Positions 22,880 to 35,044 of a stretch of 64,000 nucleotides of DNA are shown in pieces (the stretch's first letter is position 1; the number at the start of each line of letters is the position of its first letter). Origin of the DNA: Welwitschia mirabilis (Eukaryota; Gnetophyta; Gnetopsida; Welwitschiales); assembly GCA_051453625.1 (NCBI GenBank), contig JBOZIK010000001.1:238178864-238242863 (forward strand), written 5' to 3'. Below the pieces are notes generated by a model. The model worked only from the letters and a program-made list of their open reading frames with translations, did no database searches and had not been told where the DNA came from. The position numbers and the translations under genes are program-made.

Positions 22880-23265
22880 TTATGAATAAAGGTTATTCTT
22901 TAATTAGGAATTTAACTTTGGGGAGTTCTCAAAGTGACAAGATAAAGTATATAAAGTTTTGAATAAAACATAATAGTGGGGAGTTTTACTAATATAGGAA
23001 ATAACTTTATATAATTCATGATGTTTTTGATCCAAAACTATACCTAAGACAATATTACTAGCATTACACATAACTTTAATATATTTTTTCTAATTAGCTC
23101 CAATGATAAAAGTGTCGAAGCTAATCTTGTTTTTAAGGTTTTTAAAGGTAATTTGACAAGTGTTGATATAATTAAATTTATTATCTTTTTTAAGAAGTGA
23201 ATAAAGTGATTTGTAAATCTTAGCATAATCTTTAATAAATCGTTAATAGAATTTAACATAACCAA
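22880..23265 (-). pseudogene. RNase H of copy C, second half deleted
   Basis: The minus strand reads RFIKDYAKIYK, then SLLKKDNKF, then KVMCNASNIVLG and YKVISYISKTP, the first half of the Ty3/gypsy RNase H. MCDA has become MCNA, losing the first catalytic Asp. The NYTTTEKE and TDH blocks that follow in copy B are absent. Integrase sequence starts only about 140 bp later, against about 630 bp in copy B, so several hundred bases have been deleted. Confidence 0.75.
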
Positions 23266-23490
23266 GGAATGTTCTTACTTGTTTGATATTAGTTAGAGGA
23301 GGAAGATTTTTAATGATGTTAATTTTTGAAGGGTTCATTCTAATGCCTTGGTTAGAGATATGATGTACAAGAAAAATCCCATCTCTTGTAAGAAAATAAC
23401 TCTTTTTTCAACTAAAATAACATTCAATCTCTATATAAGAATCACAAAATTTTCCTAATCTTTCTAAGATAAGAGAATTATAGCATCTGC
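23265..23490 (-). pseudogene. Reverse transcriptase of copy C, C-terminal part
   Basis: Legible in mixed frames as LERLGKFCDSYIEIE, then KKSYFL, then RDGIFLVHHISNQGI and VRTFLGYVKFY. This corresponds to the family segment from the thumb to the connection domain (NLEKVLxRC, WEKCHFM, GIVLGHxIS, VRSFLGHAGFY). It lies on the low side of the inserted segment. Confidence 0.75.
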
Positions 23491-24710
23491 TCAATGCCAT
23501 GGAAGTTGATTTCTCTATTCTTACTACATCCCATTATAACTTGTGCTAGCCAATTTAGATAAGTAAGTGGAAGTGAAATGTTTGAACAACTTATACATCA
23601 AAAAGTCCAAAATTGAAAGAACTGATGAATTTGATTGCACTTTATATCTTAAGTTACTTTATTGTTATGACACCATGTGGGCATACATGCTATCGCTTAC
23701 ATCATACAAAAAGTATTTTTGAGGAATATGCTCAACAAAAAGCTATTCAAGGAATTTAACACATTCAACTAAGAATATTTAACCACTCTCTATTATGGTT
23801 GTTATGATTCCACAACAAAAATTTTGCACTCAACAGTTTTTACCCTAGATATAGACTTTTGCTAAAGCAATATGGAAATGTGGGTAGGTGTCAATTCTCT
23901 TAGGGTTTGGCATGGTTCACAAGTAGTGCCATTTTTTTCATCTGTTGGGCTTAATCTTCTAATTTTAATGATCTAGTATGATTACTAAGTTTTCTTTTTT
24001 ACCTAGATTTGTTGATGATCCATTCACAGCTATCTATATCTCTTTTCAATCTATTCTTTAGATTAAGTAAGCACTCTTTATTTCTTTAATTTAATCAATA
24101 AAATGCTATGATGATAATTTCCAATTATTTCTACCCATTATAGTTTACAGCAGTTTTTGGCATTCCCAATTTTCTTGCCTTTTTACATCTAATTGTAGTT
24201 ACCAGTAAGCATGTTGGTTGTGGCTTAAAATAGCATAGGATGTTTGACATAAATTGAAAATATAATAATAGGGAATAAAACTTTGTATTGCTTTTAACTA
24301 ATTCTATATTTATAAGCTAGATGAAGTTGACTCATCTGACTGATGTTAACTATGCTGATTAGCTTACTTTTGTAGCTTTCTTGTTTTGGTGGATAAAGCC
24401 AGATACATTGCATTATTGTCCTATTATTTTTCTTTTTATTAGTACTTTGATGGGACTCTAGCTCTTATGCTATCATGATCTAGGTTATTTTCTATAGGTT
24501 TTAAAGATAACAAAATTTCTATTTCGTTAATAGATATTGTTGATGTTTCAACTTACTTTGATAATACCTTTCTCTTTATCTAATGCTGTCTTTTGTTTAT
24601 AAGAATCTCTTCAAATCTTTTGCTTCATTTTTGGAGGTTCTTCATATTTAAAAATTTTTTGCATAAAACACACCTTTTATCAAAAAAAAAAAAAAGAAAA
24701 GAAAAAGGAA
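23490..24710 (+). mobile_element. 1.2-kb insertion with 3' poly(A) inside RT of copy C
   Basis: The RT of copy C stops at FMDD-LSF (24,719 and just below) and resumes about 1.2 kb lower. Between them is unrelated sequence that ends on the plus strand with 14 A at 24,682-24,695, then an A/G-rich tail. A poly(A) end points to non-LTR retroposition: a truncated LINE, a SINE-like element or a processed transcript. No protein could be recognised in any frame. The left edge is uncertain by about 30 bp. AAGATAA occurs at both edges and is a possible target-site duplication. Confidence 0.6.
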
Positions 24711-24718
24711 AAAGATAA

Positions 24719-25260
24719 ATCATCCATGAAAATGTCTATGAAGTCTTTAATCATATTATAAAAATACCTATCATAGCTCTTTGAAAGGTTTTAAGAGCAT
24801 TGCATAAACTAAAAGGCATTCTTTTAAAAGAAAAGGTTTTAAGAGTAGAGGTAAAAGTGGTTTTTTTCCTCAGCCTCATTGGTAATGCAAACTTGGTTGT
24901 ATCCACTATAATCATCAAGAAAATCATAATAAGCAAGACCTTGGATTCTATTAATAATTTAATCAAGAAATGAAACAGACAATGATTCTTTCTTATGACC
25001 TTACTAAGTTTTCTAAAATCAATGCAAACTCATCATTTCCCCCTTTTTAGGCACAAGTATAAGAGGAATAACCCATTCACTATTGTAAATAGCATAAATG
25101 TTCTTAGCATCCATAAGTTTAGTGATTTCATATTTAATAAGTTTCTTAAGAGCTAGATTAAGCCTTCATTAAGGTTGCTTGATGGTTTTTAAGTTTTCTT
25201 TTAAGTGGATCTTGTGTTGAATAATATGAAAAAGGTATGATAGTTAAATCTTTATGAGTC
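24719..25260 (-). pseudogene. Reverse transcriptase of copy C, palm with FMDD
   Basis: 24,751-24,966 is open and reads KKTTFTSTLKTFSFKRMPFSLCNALKTFQRAM, nearly the family consensus (EKTTFTCPxGTFAFRRMPFGLCNAPATFQRCM). Upstream are VCIDFRKL and NHCLFHFLIKLL (family VCIDYRKLN, DHFPLPFIDQML). The catalytic FMDD is at 24,719-24,730, in another frame from the open stretch. The enzyme copies retrotransposon RNA into cDNA; this one is broken by stops, a frameshift and the insertion. Confidence 0.85.
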
Positions 25261-25780
25261 TAAGTAAGGAATTTTATTTTAGAAGTCAAAAGTTTAATTA
25301 AGACTTTTTCCTAGGAAAAATAAAGGTAAGAATTGATGATCAAAGGTTTCTTTAGGTTGTTATCCAATAAAACATATTTTGAAACATTAGGTAATTCATT
25401 AAGTCTAAGGTCACAATCATCTTTCATATTTGTAGAACATACATCTTGATGAAAAAGATTTTCAATATATCTAACATAATAAATTTTATGCTTAAGGATA
25501 GGATCAAATTCTTCATGAATTTATTCACATAGAGGATTGTACAAGAGATTTTAATTTAGATTGCATGAAGTAGAAGAGTTTATACTTCTCATAATGGTGG
25601 TATATTTTTCCTCATCATCAACTAGAGTCATCTCATTTAGTGAATAGATTCTTTCTTCTAAAATGTGATGTTAAACTAACATCAATGATTTCACTTCATT
25701 AAGACTTAATTCATCATTCAAGTATTTTTTTTTTCACTTCCTTAAACACCTTAATGCTAAACTTTTTGTTTTCAACTTAA

Positions 25781-25852
25781 CATTCCATCATATCAGTGTA
25801 AGTATTAATAACACAACATTCCATCATATCAGTGTAAGTATTAATAACACAA
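25781..25852. repeat. Exact tandem duplication, 2 x 36 bp
   Basis: 25,781-25,816 is repeated without change at 25,817-25,852. It lies just past the protease of copy C. A perfect duplication in a heavily mutated element must be recent, or an assembly error. Confidence 0.9.
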
Positions 25853-26260
25853 TGGATGGTTGCATGAAAAGATATTCCTAAAAGTAATGGATATCCTTTA
25901 TTATGTTTAATAATGATCACATCTATAGGATAATAATTCTTCTTCAATTTAAATATCTAAATCTTTGATTATCCTTATAAGAATTTTGAGTGTTTACCTC
26001 TACCAATTCCAATATCATGTTTGTGGGTTTAAGTTTTCTTTCTAATATAAGCTTTTTACAAATCTATAAAGGAATGATGATCACATTCATTCCTATGTTA
26101 ATTAAGACTTTCTTAAAATTTCTAGTTTCCTTATAAATTAACACATATAATGGCATCCCCTAGGTCTTTAAATTTAAGAGACTTTTGCATAACCAAGTTA
26201 AAAAGAGATTTAATAATGAAAATTTTACTTGGTATTTTGTTTTCCTTTTTTCCTACTAAA
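25850..26260 (-). pseudogene. Aspartic protease of copy C, degraded
   Basis: The minus strand reads MQKSLKFKDLGDAI, then LINIGMNVIIIPL, then ICKKL and MILELVEV. This matches copy A (KCPKFKDSRAI, LIDIGASINIMP, ICERL). The active-site Asp is Asn, again a G-to-A change, and several stops interrupt the frame. Confidence 0.72.
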
Positions 26261-26944
26261 ACCTTTCATATTTTTTCATATTTTGAATTGTCTTGAAGGA
26301 TTTTCCAAAAGGATAAGTTGACACTAACATCATCGACGATTGCCTTTAGGAGTTCATCATAAGTTGGGTTGATATTCAATCTATCCATTCACGGGGAATG
26401 CTTTTTTTCCTAACTTATTATGAGTTGGACTTTTGGTTGGATATTGAATGACATTTTGGTTGATTAAGGAATTTAATATCCTCCTCATGATTTACTTATT
26501 TTCCTTTATTTTTAGAATCAAAGTTCTCTTCATAAGGAGTTATGTCATGTCCACTTCGTATAACTACCTTCTAATCTTTCTTCACATCATTAAGGTTTAA
26601 AATAGTTTAGGTGGCAAGTGATACTTGAGGTATTTTTTTCTCTAACATGGTTTTTTAAAGCATGATAGTTAAATTCTTAAAATTCTTGTTTTGACATTCT
26701 AAATTATTACTGATGTTATTTTTTTCCATTTATTTCTATTCCTTCATAGAATCTTTTAGGGAATTGTTCCTATGAAAATTAGAAAAGATGGCTAAAAATT
26801 ATTCCTTTTAAATTTATTTTTAAAGGAAGGTTTAAATGATGTTAGAGGCCCATTATTTCTTTGAGGATATTGTTAATTACATTTAAAGATATTTTCCCTT
26901 TGGTTAAATGCACATGCTTCCCTATAAATGACTTCTCTACAAGT

Positions 26945-26987
26945 TGGTATGTAGATTCCTTGACGAACTTTCCTCATATATTTTACA
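26945..26987 (-). other. Decayed zinc knuckle, copy C
   Basis: The reverse strand reads C-K-I-Y-E-E-S-S-S, equivalent to C-K-I-C-E-D-D-S-H in copy A. The second Cys is Tyr and the His is lost. Confidence 0.6.
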
Positions 26988-27449
26988 GTGGTTAAAAGAA
27001 GTTGAAGGGTGGGGAGTTTAAGTTATTATTTCAGCATCAACTAATGCTTGTGTATAACTCTATAGATAGATATTAAGATCTTTAAAAAGGGTGGTAGAGT
27101 TTGATTGTTCTTCTTCATGTTATACCTTTTTAAATATTTAAGAATTTAACCCACAATTTTGTTCTCTTTAAGTATAAGTTTAGGTTAAGTTTAACTTATT
27201 TTAATTATATCTTTTAACAAAATTGAAGCAACATCTATTGTTAAAAATCTCAACCACATGAAAAGTACATAAGTTATTTAGTTTGGTTGTTTAATCCATT
27301 ATAGAAGTTATCTATAAGTTCAGCTTTGGAGAATTTATTTAGTAGATTGAAAGATGCAATAATGAAAAACCTATTGTAGGTAAAAACCTCTCATAGGTTA
27401 AAGAATAATCTTCATAATAGTATTGTTAAAAATTGTTACTTCTTTTCTT

Positions 27450-28150
27450 CTCTTTCTCATGATTGTTTCATTTATGAATCATTTGATAAGGGCTTCTTGC
27501 ACTTGGTTCCAACCTTTAAGGCTTTTATGAGGAATTGTTTTGAGTCATGTCTTTACTTTGCCTCTTAGAGTAAATGGAAAAATGATTTATATGTGTTATA
27601 TGAGATTTTATTTTTTCATTTCAACAAGTAAGAATGAATTATTTAATAAGAGCTTTGTATTGAAAAGAATATTCATTATGTTCTCTTAAAAAGATGGGAT
27701 ATGCATTTAAGTTTTTTAACTCTACATCATTACTAGTAGGTAATTCAAATGGATTTTGAAGTTATTTCTTTTTATTTGATAATAGACTTTTAAAAGTGAT
27801 TATAAAATTAGAATCTCCTAAGTTAGAGGTTCCTGACATGTCAAGAGGTAGATGATTTGAAGGTTTTTTAGAACAAGGGTATAAATGAGTTAAAGATGTA
27901 ATTATTGGTTTGGAAGTTGAGTTATTTAGATTTGAAGATTTTAGTATTGAAATGGGAGGTAAAGATAATGTAATAGAAGAATTGTGAATTACTTTATTTT
28001 CACAAATAATAAAATTTCTAGGAGAATGTGAACAAGAATTTGTAAATGCAAAAAAATTATCTTATGCTATTACATAACTAAATTTTTCTTTCTTAAGTTC
28101 TTGTATTAAAATTTAATACATCTTATGTGATTATTTGTTTTAGAAATTTC
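27450..28150 (-). pseudogene. gag capsid region of copy C
   Basis: Near 27,480-27,590 the minus strand reads LRGKVKTWLKTIPHKSLKGWNQVQ, matching the gag block LRGRAKIWLKTI of copy A and the family's W-rich continuation. The rest, toward 28,150, aligns in position with the gag N-terminal region of copy B but is full of stops. Confidence 0.7.
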
Positions 28151-28761
28151 TTTTGTATTTTTTATTAACTATTTTCTTATTTACCATATCCTTGCATAGT
28201 CAACACAAATTAAAACAAACTTGTTACAACAAAATGGAAACAATATCCAAGATCACATAAAGGTACAAGGAATAGGTTCAATCAAAGTAATGTAATAATT
28301 ACTTAGATTACATAAAGAACAAAGTGTAGGCCAAGTTTGCAATTTAAACAATTTTATAATTCACAATATTACATGAAGTAAAATGGGTAGTCATAATCAA
28401 AGAGTGACAATCTCTTCTTTCAAAGAAAGAGTAGGCTTATAAATAAAAATTTCAAAAATAGAAAATACTAATAATTAAAATGATTTCTAAAATTCAAAAT
28501 GCTAATTTGAAATGTTAATTTATTAGACTATATTACTTATAAATTAAAGGAATATTTTAATAAAAGAAAATTGCAGTGAAAGAAAATTAATTTACACCTA
28601 AGTAAATAATAAAGTAATTAGTTATAGATCTTAAAATGGTAACTAAGTGAAAGCAAGTAGATTCAAATAGCATATGCTACACTACTATCCAAATAAAAAA
28701 ATTGAATTAAACTCAAAGCAATTACTTGAGTAATGATAAAATTTTAATATCCTTGAGGTCT

Positions 28762-28780
28762 TTCCTAACAATAATATCAA
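28762..28780 (-). promoter_or_regulatory. Primer binding site, tRNA-Asp type, copy C
   Basis: The minus strand reads TTGATATTATTGTTAGGAA. It differs from the tRNA-Asp primer site at 10 of 19 positions, every difference a transition. Placed by alignment with copies A and B and by its distance from gag. Confidence 0.6.
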
Positions 28781-28782
28781 AA

Positions 28783-29000
28783 TGATGTAGTACATCTTTG
28801 TTCTTTAAAATTTGAATTTCTTGAATATAGCATTGCTCCAAAACCNNNNNNNNNNTATATATGCCTAATTCACTTGTATAGTGGAATCATTCCAAAATGT
28901 CATATTCTAGATAAAAGAAAATTAGAAAATTAATTTATGGATGATGAGAAAAATTTTATAATTTTTTTCTTTAGTGTTATTATGTAATTCTTCATTTATG
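28783..29000 (-). repeat. Start of LTR C
   Basis: Begins with TG two bases outside the PBS. A block near 28,890-28,930 resembles LTR A at 3,480-3,520 (a TGTCATAWTCTA segment). A 10-N gap interrupts it at 28,846-28,855. The other end could not be recognised; full length would reach about 30,100. Confidence 0.5.
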
Positions 29001-29769
29001 TTTCATCGTATTTGTAATTATCTAGCATTACTTTTTTTCTTAGCAAAACTAATTTCTATAATTTTTTCTCTACTTTTTATGAACTCTTAAATCTAATGCT
29101 TCATTGATCTAAATTTTATGTTAAAGTTTTATGAATAGTCAATTCTTTGAGGAGTTGGTAATTTTTACTGCACATCATAAATTGAATACTCTGTATAAAA
29201 TTAAAAAAAATTATTAATAGGTCTATCATTTTCATTTCTTTCCATTGTTATAGAATCTCTATTAAACACTAACAAATAGTAATGCTTTAAATAAATCATT
29301 AATGAATTTATAGAATTTAGATTTATTAATTTTATATACTATATTTTCTATTTTATCCATTACATATTCAAAAGGCTAATCTCACATAGGGAACCTAACT
29401 CCATAGTAGTATCATTTATATCCTCAGTTAGATTAATGATGTTGAATTATTCTTATGAATAATATTGAGTAATAGTTTCATACTCCCATTAGCCTCCATA
29501 TTTAACACTTTAAAGATTGGCTTTAACTCATATTAAAAACATAATAAAAAAAGTAATAGTATGAGTGTGTATCAATAGATTTACTTAATGATAACTGTAT
29601 TACTATTTTTTAATAAAATTTAATATTGTAACTATGTATAGTTAAAATGTCTTATATTGTTTTCCTTACTTTAATTAAGATAATGATCTTAAACTCTTAA
29701 TTTTTTATTAAGATTAGAAGTTCATTTTGATGATTGAATTTCTCAATTCATCATATAATAATCCCTTTA

Positions 29770-30005
29770 TCTTAATTCATTTATGAAGCCTAATGATTTT
29801 GATTTTGCAATGTTCAACTTCTATATCCAATTCACAGTGGCCTCTTATCTTAATTCATTCATGATGTCCATGATTTTTCATTTCTAAATGTTTCAAATTC
29901 CTTTTTAATACATAGTTTCCCCATTCTCTTAATTCATTTATGATTACCAAGACATTTCAATTCTTGTTGTTTTAACTTCTCTCTTTAATACATAAAAATA
30001 CATTC
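29770..30005. repeat. Minisatellite, 3 x about 79 bp
   Basis: Units start at 29,770, 29,848 and 29,927, each with TCTTAATTCATT and an ATGATTT-like segment. Units 2 and 3 also share TTTAATACATA. The units have diverged. A shorter possible fourth unit precedes them. Confidence 0.7.
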
Positions 30006-33000
30006 TTTAGATACTTACTTTATTTATTTCTATGAGATAAAGTTCTTTATTCAAAACTTTACTTTTAAGAGATTCTTATGATATCTGATTACTTTTATCA
30101 AAATAAAGTAAAATGTTTATTCATTTATAACAATTCATTTTTTTAGATGTCTATTACTAATAATGTTCATCAAATTTTCTTAGTTGTAATTAATAACACA
30201 TGATCACTAGCTTCAATGTACATGATGTATACATCTTAAATTTGGTTAAGATATTTCAATTCTTTCACCTTTCAAATGAGGATACAACATTAAGCTTAAT
30301 TGCATTTTTTCTTCATACTGGTGTTGACTTTAATCATAATGAAAGTTGCCTTTTCTCATAGTTAACAATTGATTTTAATTGTAAATATAATGTTGATCAT
30401 TCCCATATAGTTAATGCTCCTCTCTTGCCTCTCTACACCCTTCCCATCCCTATGGCTATTTTTTTCAGATTAAAGTAGTATTACATTTTATTATTTATTT
30501 TAATCATAACTCTTTTTTATAACTCCAATTTATTTGAAATCTTATTAGTATATTTCTATCTTAATTTATAAACTATAATACTCAAGAAGACAAAACCAAA
30601 ATTTGGCTTTTAAATTATTAATTTTAGCAATTTATAATCAATGTTGTAGTTTGAATTTGGAAAATGTTATTTCTTTAGTTTTCACATAGTGAATTTTTGA
30701 GTCAGTATTACTTTTCCATCAAAATATTAAGATTTAATCTTGTATTATTTTTTAATACTTTTAGAATATAAAATCCATTTTTCCTTAAGTTTTCTAGTTT
30801 TCTTAGTGTTCTTTAGCAAAATTGAGTTGGTTGTAATTTTAATTGGTCTTACTTAACTTGAAATTTTTATTCTAGAGACTTATTTTAGGACATATTGTTA
30901 TTATTTTAAGGTTATAAAAAGTTCTGGATTTACCTTCATAAGTTTATTTCTCCTTTTTTCTTTTTTCCTCTCTTTATTCTCTTCCTTTTAATTAGGTAAT
31001 ATGACATTAACTAAGTTTTACTTTGATAGAATAATAATTTACATGATTATTTCTATTAATTAGTAGTTAATTGACAATTTAACCTATATGTACATGACTT
31101 TTATAACTCATTTCAAAGCTTATTAAGAGTTATGTCTTAAGCTATATGCATTAAAATTTAGTGAAAATATTGTTAAAATTAAATATTTTGCTATTCTAAT
31201 TTAAAGAATTATGTTGTCAAAGTGTGATCTTTTACTCCTAAGTTATTGTACAGTTGGTATAGAATGTAATAAGACATTTGAAGGATGAGTACACATCCAT
31301 TTACATTATTTTAAGTAATTAAGTTTTTAAGAAAAACTACTTTTACACAATAATGACTTAAGTTAGATTAGTTATTTTAACTTTTTTAATCATTTTTTTG
31401 AATTATAAATGATCTTGAGAATAATAGTGAATATTTATCAAAGATATTTATTCTATTTTTCTTTTTACATATTGTGAAATTTGTCTTTTTACTCATGTAA
31501 GTTTTAAGGTTTATTATACATCATGTGTTGTAATTATGTAAGTGTCAGTTAGGAATAGTTATTTTATCATGTAAATTAATAGTTTGATTAGAAAGATCAA
31601 TGAGAATCATTCTGTTAGTTTAATATTCTTGTGCTCCCATTATTTGTGCAATTTGTCCCAAGAGATTCATTAATGTTTTATTTCTTTTATGTGAGTTAAA
31701 TTATTGTATTAAGTATGCAATTTTTTGATGAAGATCCCAAGCATGATCTTTCTATTACTTGAATCTAATTCCAAAGTTTTCTTACTTTCAATCTTCCTTT
31801 AAATAACATTACACTTATGATGTAATTTCTTATTATATTCATTATGACATTTGAAAGAGATTATTTTCTTTGCACTAATATATTCAAGCATAACACTTTT
31901 CTTTGGTGGCTTCTCCACATCTTGTGATATTTACATTTATGTCTTATTACCTTTTGAAGTAAGTTGAGTATGCTTAGTTCTATAATCAACATTCAACTTT
32001 GTTACCAATGCATTCATCATCCTCTGTGTATCTTCCACCACCTATTCTTTCCTCATAAGGTGATTTTGTAAGTGGATAAATTTTGTCTTCTTTAGTAGCA
32101 TATCTCTACAATTAAAAATAGTAACCCACTTCATATAAATCCAAAACTTATTATTATATGAGATAATGTAAAAATAATAAAATTATTACTTTTAAAATTC
32201 TGTATTTCATAAGGAATAGAAATGAAATAAGAAGTATAACGAAAAATAAATAATGAAAGTAATGTAAGAATCACTCTCTAGTAATGGTATAAAAACACAA
32301 GCTTAAAAATAAAATATATTTCATAAGAGCTTTTGCTAGCACTTCCTAATAATGGCCTTTAAACCTTACTATAGATTCTATGATGTTAATTCTCTTTAAT
32401 GTTTCTAATCTCCTCTATTTATAATGATTCAAAAGCAATCTTAATCATGAAGAAATAGTCTAATGTTATTCACTTATATGTTTTGCTAAAAATAACTTTT
32501 AAGAATACCTTATTTATTACATCTAGATTTCTTATAAACATATCATATTCCTTACACATAATTTCTTATAAACATAGCATATTTCTCATATTTAGATTCC
32601 CTCTAAAAATGCTAACTTGAATAGTTATTCATTTCTAATGTGAATACTATACATGGTGGATTTTATATTTTATCTAAACACACTAAAACCTTGGTAAATA
32701 TACCTCCAAAAATTATAAATACAAGATGCTTCTACATCATTACTTTATTGGTTATTTATAATTCCAAGTTGTTTACTTGGGGTTTACATAATAGAGTACT
32801 TTATTAATAGTCATTTCTAATTTCTAGGAGGAGATAACTAATTAAGAGAAGTTAGTATTTAATTACTTTTTAGATCCTTTCTATATTAAATTATACCTTT
32901 GAAATCTTTATTAATTTCATAAGACTTAAAATAACTTTATAGTTTTTACGAGAGAATGATAAGTAATGTTTATTACCTATACCTTAATAACTAGGGTTTA

Positions 33001-34980
33001 TCTTCTATAGATCATAATCTATTACAATATTTAAGATATATGAAGTTTTTAATGCTATTGTAGGGATTATAACTAGTATTTCTTAGCTTATTAAGAGCAA
33101 CTTTTCTTAATGAAAACTTTTTCCTTTTTTGAAATTTTAGATTTGTCTTTATTAAAATTATTTAAAAAAATCTATTTTAAAGGAAGTAAATGCATCCATA
33201 GCAATAGAAAATAGGACCTACAAATATTTATCTCATATTAAAATTTTAATTATTTATATTCTTAATTTAGTGATATGCTTATTTTGAGTCGTCACACTTC
33301 TTAGGATTATTTTTACTACCATCATATTGTAAATCATTATCATTATCCTTGTCATGTCCTATTCCCTTCTAAAATGAAAATTTTTGGATTTTTCTTTAAC
33401 AAAGATGTCAGTGAAATGAACCTAATTTTTTATTAAAATATAATTTTTCAAATATAAAGGCCATATTAAACTTATGTAATTAATCAAAACTTTTAATAAT
33501 TTATTTAGAAAAACATGAACAAGAAAGATCAAAGGTTTTATTTAAAAAAGCTTAACATGATGTCAAAAAGTGAAAATGAAAAACATATAAGTAATCAAAA
33601 TTAGCTTTCAATATGTAATATTATTTCATTATTAACATTATTTATAAAATAAAATATTATGAAATATCTTTAACCTTGTAACTTGATTTTCATTTTAGGA
33701 TTTCAGCATTACTTAATAAATAACTTATGTCTTGGTAATAAGATCATTTTCTATTTATGTCGAACTATTATGCAATTATAGATATATTACTCATTTAATA
33801 GTCTTATAGAATTTTCCAAATAAATTAATAATAATATTTTTACAAAGTGGTAATTAATGATATCCAACTCATGCTTTAAAGTACTATATAAGTTGGAGGA
33901 ATATTACTTTTTCAAAATAATTTTATTAGATTAAGAGATATAAGAAGTATGTAAAAAAGGAATTGAAGGCCTTGAAAAATTAATATGTTGTAAAGAGAAA
34001 AATGAAAAGAAACTAGAACTAGAGTAGAAATGAAAATTAGGAGTTCCATGCCATAAGTAAGATACCTAGTATACAATTCATCAAACCATGGTCTTTGAAG
34101 TTGCATAAAATTAACCTCAAGTTAGGTCTTCTCTATGTGAGCATGAATCTAAAGACTATACATTACATAAAAAATTTGTCTTCTCTTTAATATATAAAAC
34201 ATGAGGATGCGAATATACATTTCTCTTAAAAATTAGGTCATACCTTTACTTTTAAATCTAATATAGGGTAATAGGCTAAATAATATTTAAAGAAATTTAA
34301 AATAATTATTAGTCTTATGGAAAAATTCAAATGATTTGAATCTTTAGAAATTTGAGTATTAGGGATAACATTACATGTCCAAACCTAAGTACTACTGATA
34401 AAAGGAAAAGATATGATTAAAGTCATTTATAGATTCAAATTAATGAAAAATAGGATTGTGTATGTTAATATACTGAAGCCATCTTCCAATAACTATAATA
34501 GGATTTTTTAAGAAGTGATGTTAAAAATTCCTTATTATTTTGGAATTAAAATTTACCAGAAACATATATATCCATCATTTATAACTTCCATGTACAATAA
34601 AAAGAAATAAAAGTAAATCCTCTAGAACTATAAGAAATGCAAAAGAGAGTTTCATAACTTTTATTAAAAAAATTAATAATACTATTAATACTAAATTATT
34701 CTTATGCCAAGTTTATTATAATAAATCATAGTAAAATTAAAAAAGGAAAACCAGGAATGATTATAAACTATATTTCTCTTAATAAGATAACTATTAATAT
34801 TAAATAACTACTTCCAAATAAACAACTTATATAAAGGATCACCTAAGGAAAAGTATTTTCAAAGTTTGATTCTTTAAAAATGTTGAAGAATATATTTATC
34901 AAGTAACTTTGCTTAAGATGGATTTTATTTTTAAAAGATATGTTTATGTGATTACAAATGATATTAATGATTTTTAAAAT
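30006..34980. other. Unassigned AT-rich sequence
   Basis: No domain recognised. Two decayed PBS-like words (32,275-32,293 and 32,344-32,362) hint at another Athila-type 5' end, but they lie only 70 bp apart and no gag was found below them. The 64-residue minus-strand open stretch at 33,912-34,106 has no family signature. Confidence 0.35.
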
Positions 34981-35044
34981 TTCCCCCCACTAGACAGAAA
35001 TACACATATATAGCATTTATACATTTGTACAAGATCATGTAAAA

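Larger units (their letters stand above)
22020..28782 (-). mobile_element. Ty3/gypsy Athila/Tat-type copy C, internal region
   Basis: Minus-strand relic in the order PBS, gag, knuckle, linker, protease, RT, RNase H, integrase. It matches copy B outside the coding part as well (22,130-22,250 with 7,160-7,290). It has three large lesions: an inserted 1.2-kb segment with a poly(A) end within RT, a deletion joining the middle of RNase H to the integrase zinc-binding region, and a 36-bp tandem duplication beside the protease. More decayed than A and B. Confidence 0.88.

Noticed and set aside
29770-30005. Regularly spaced repeats considered as a CRISPR array
   Set aside because: Units are 79 bp, diverged along their whole length, and have no constant repeat with unique spacers; the genome is a plant's.
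32275-32362. Two tRNA-Asp-like PBS words
   Set aside because: They lie 70 bp apart, so at least one is chance, and no gag was found below. Allowing transitions makes matches easy in AT-rich DNA.
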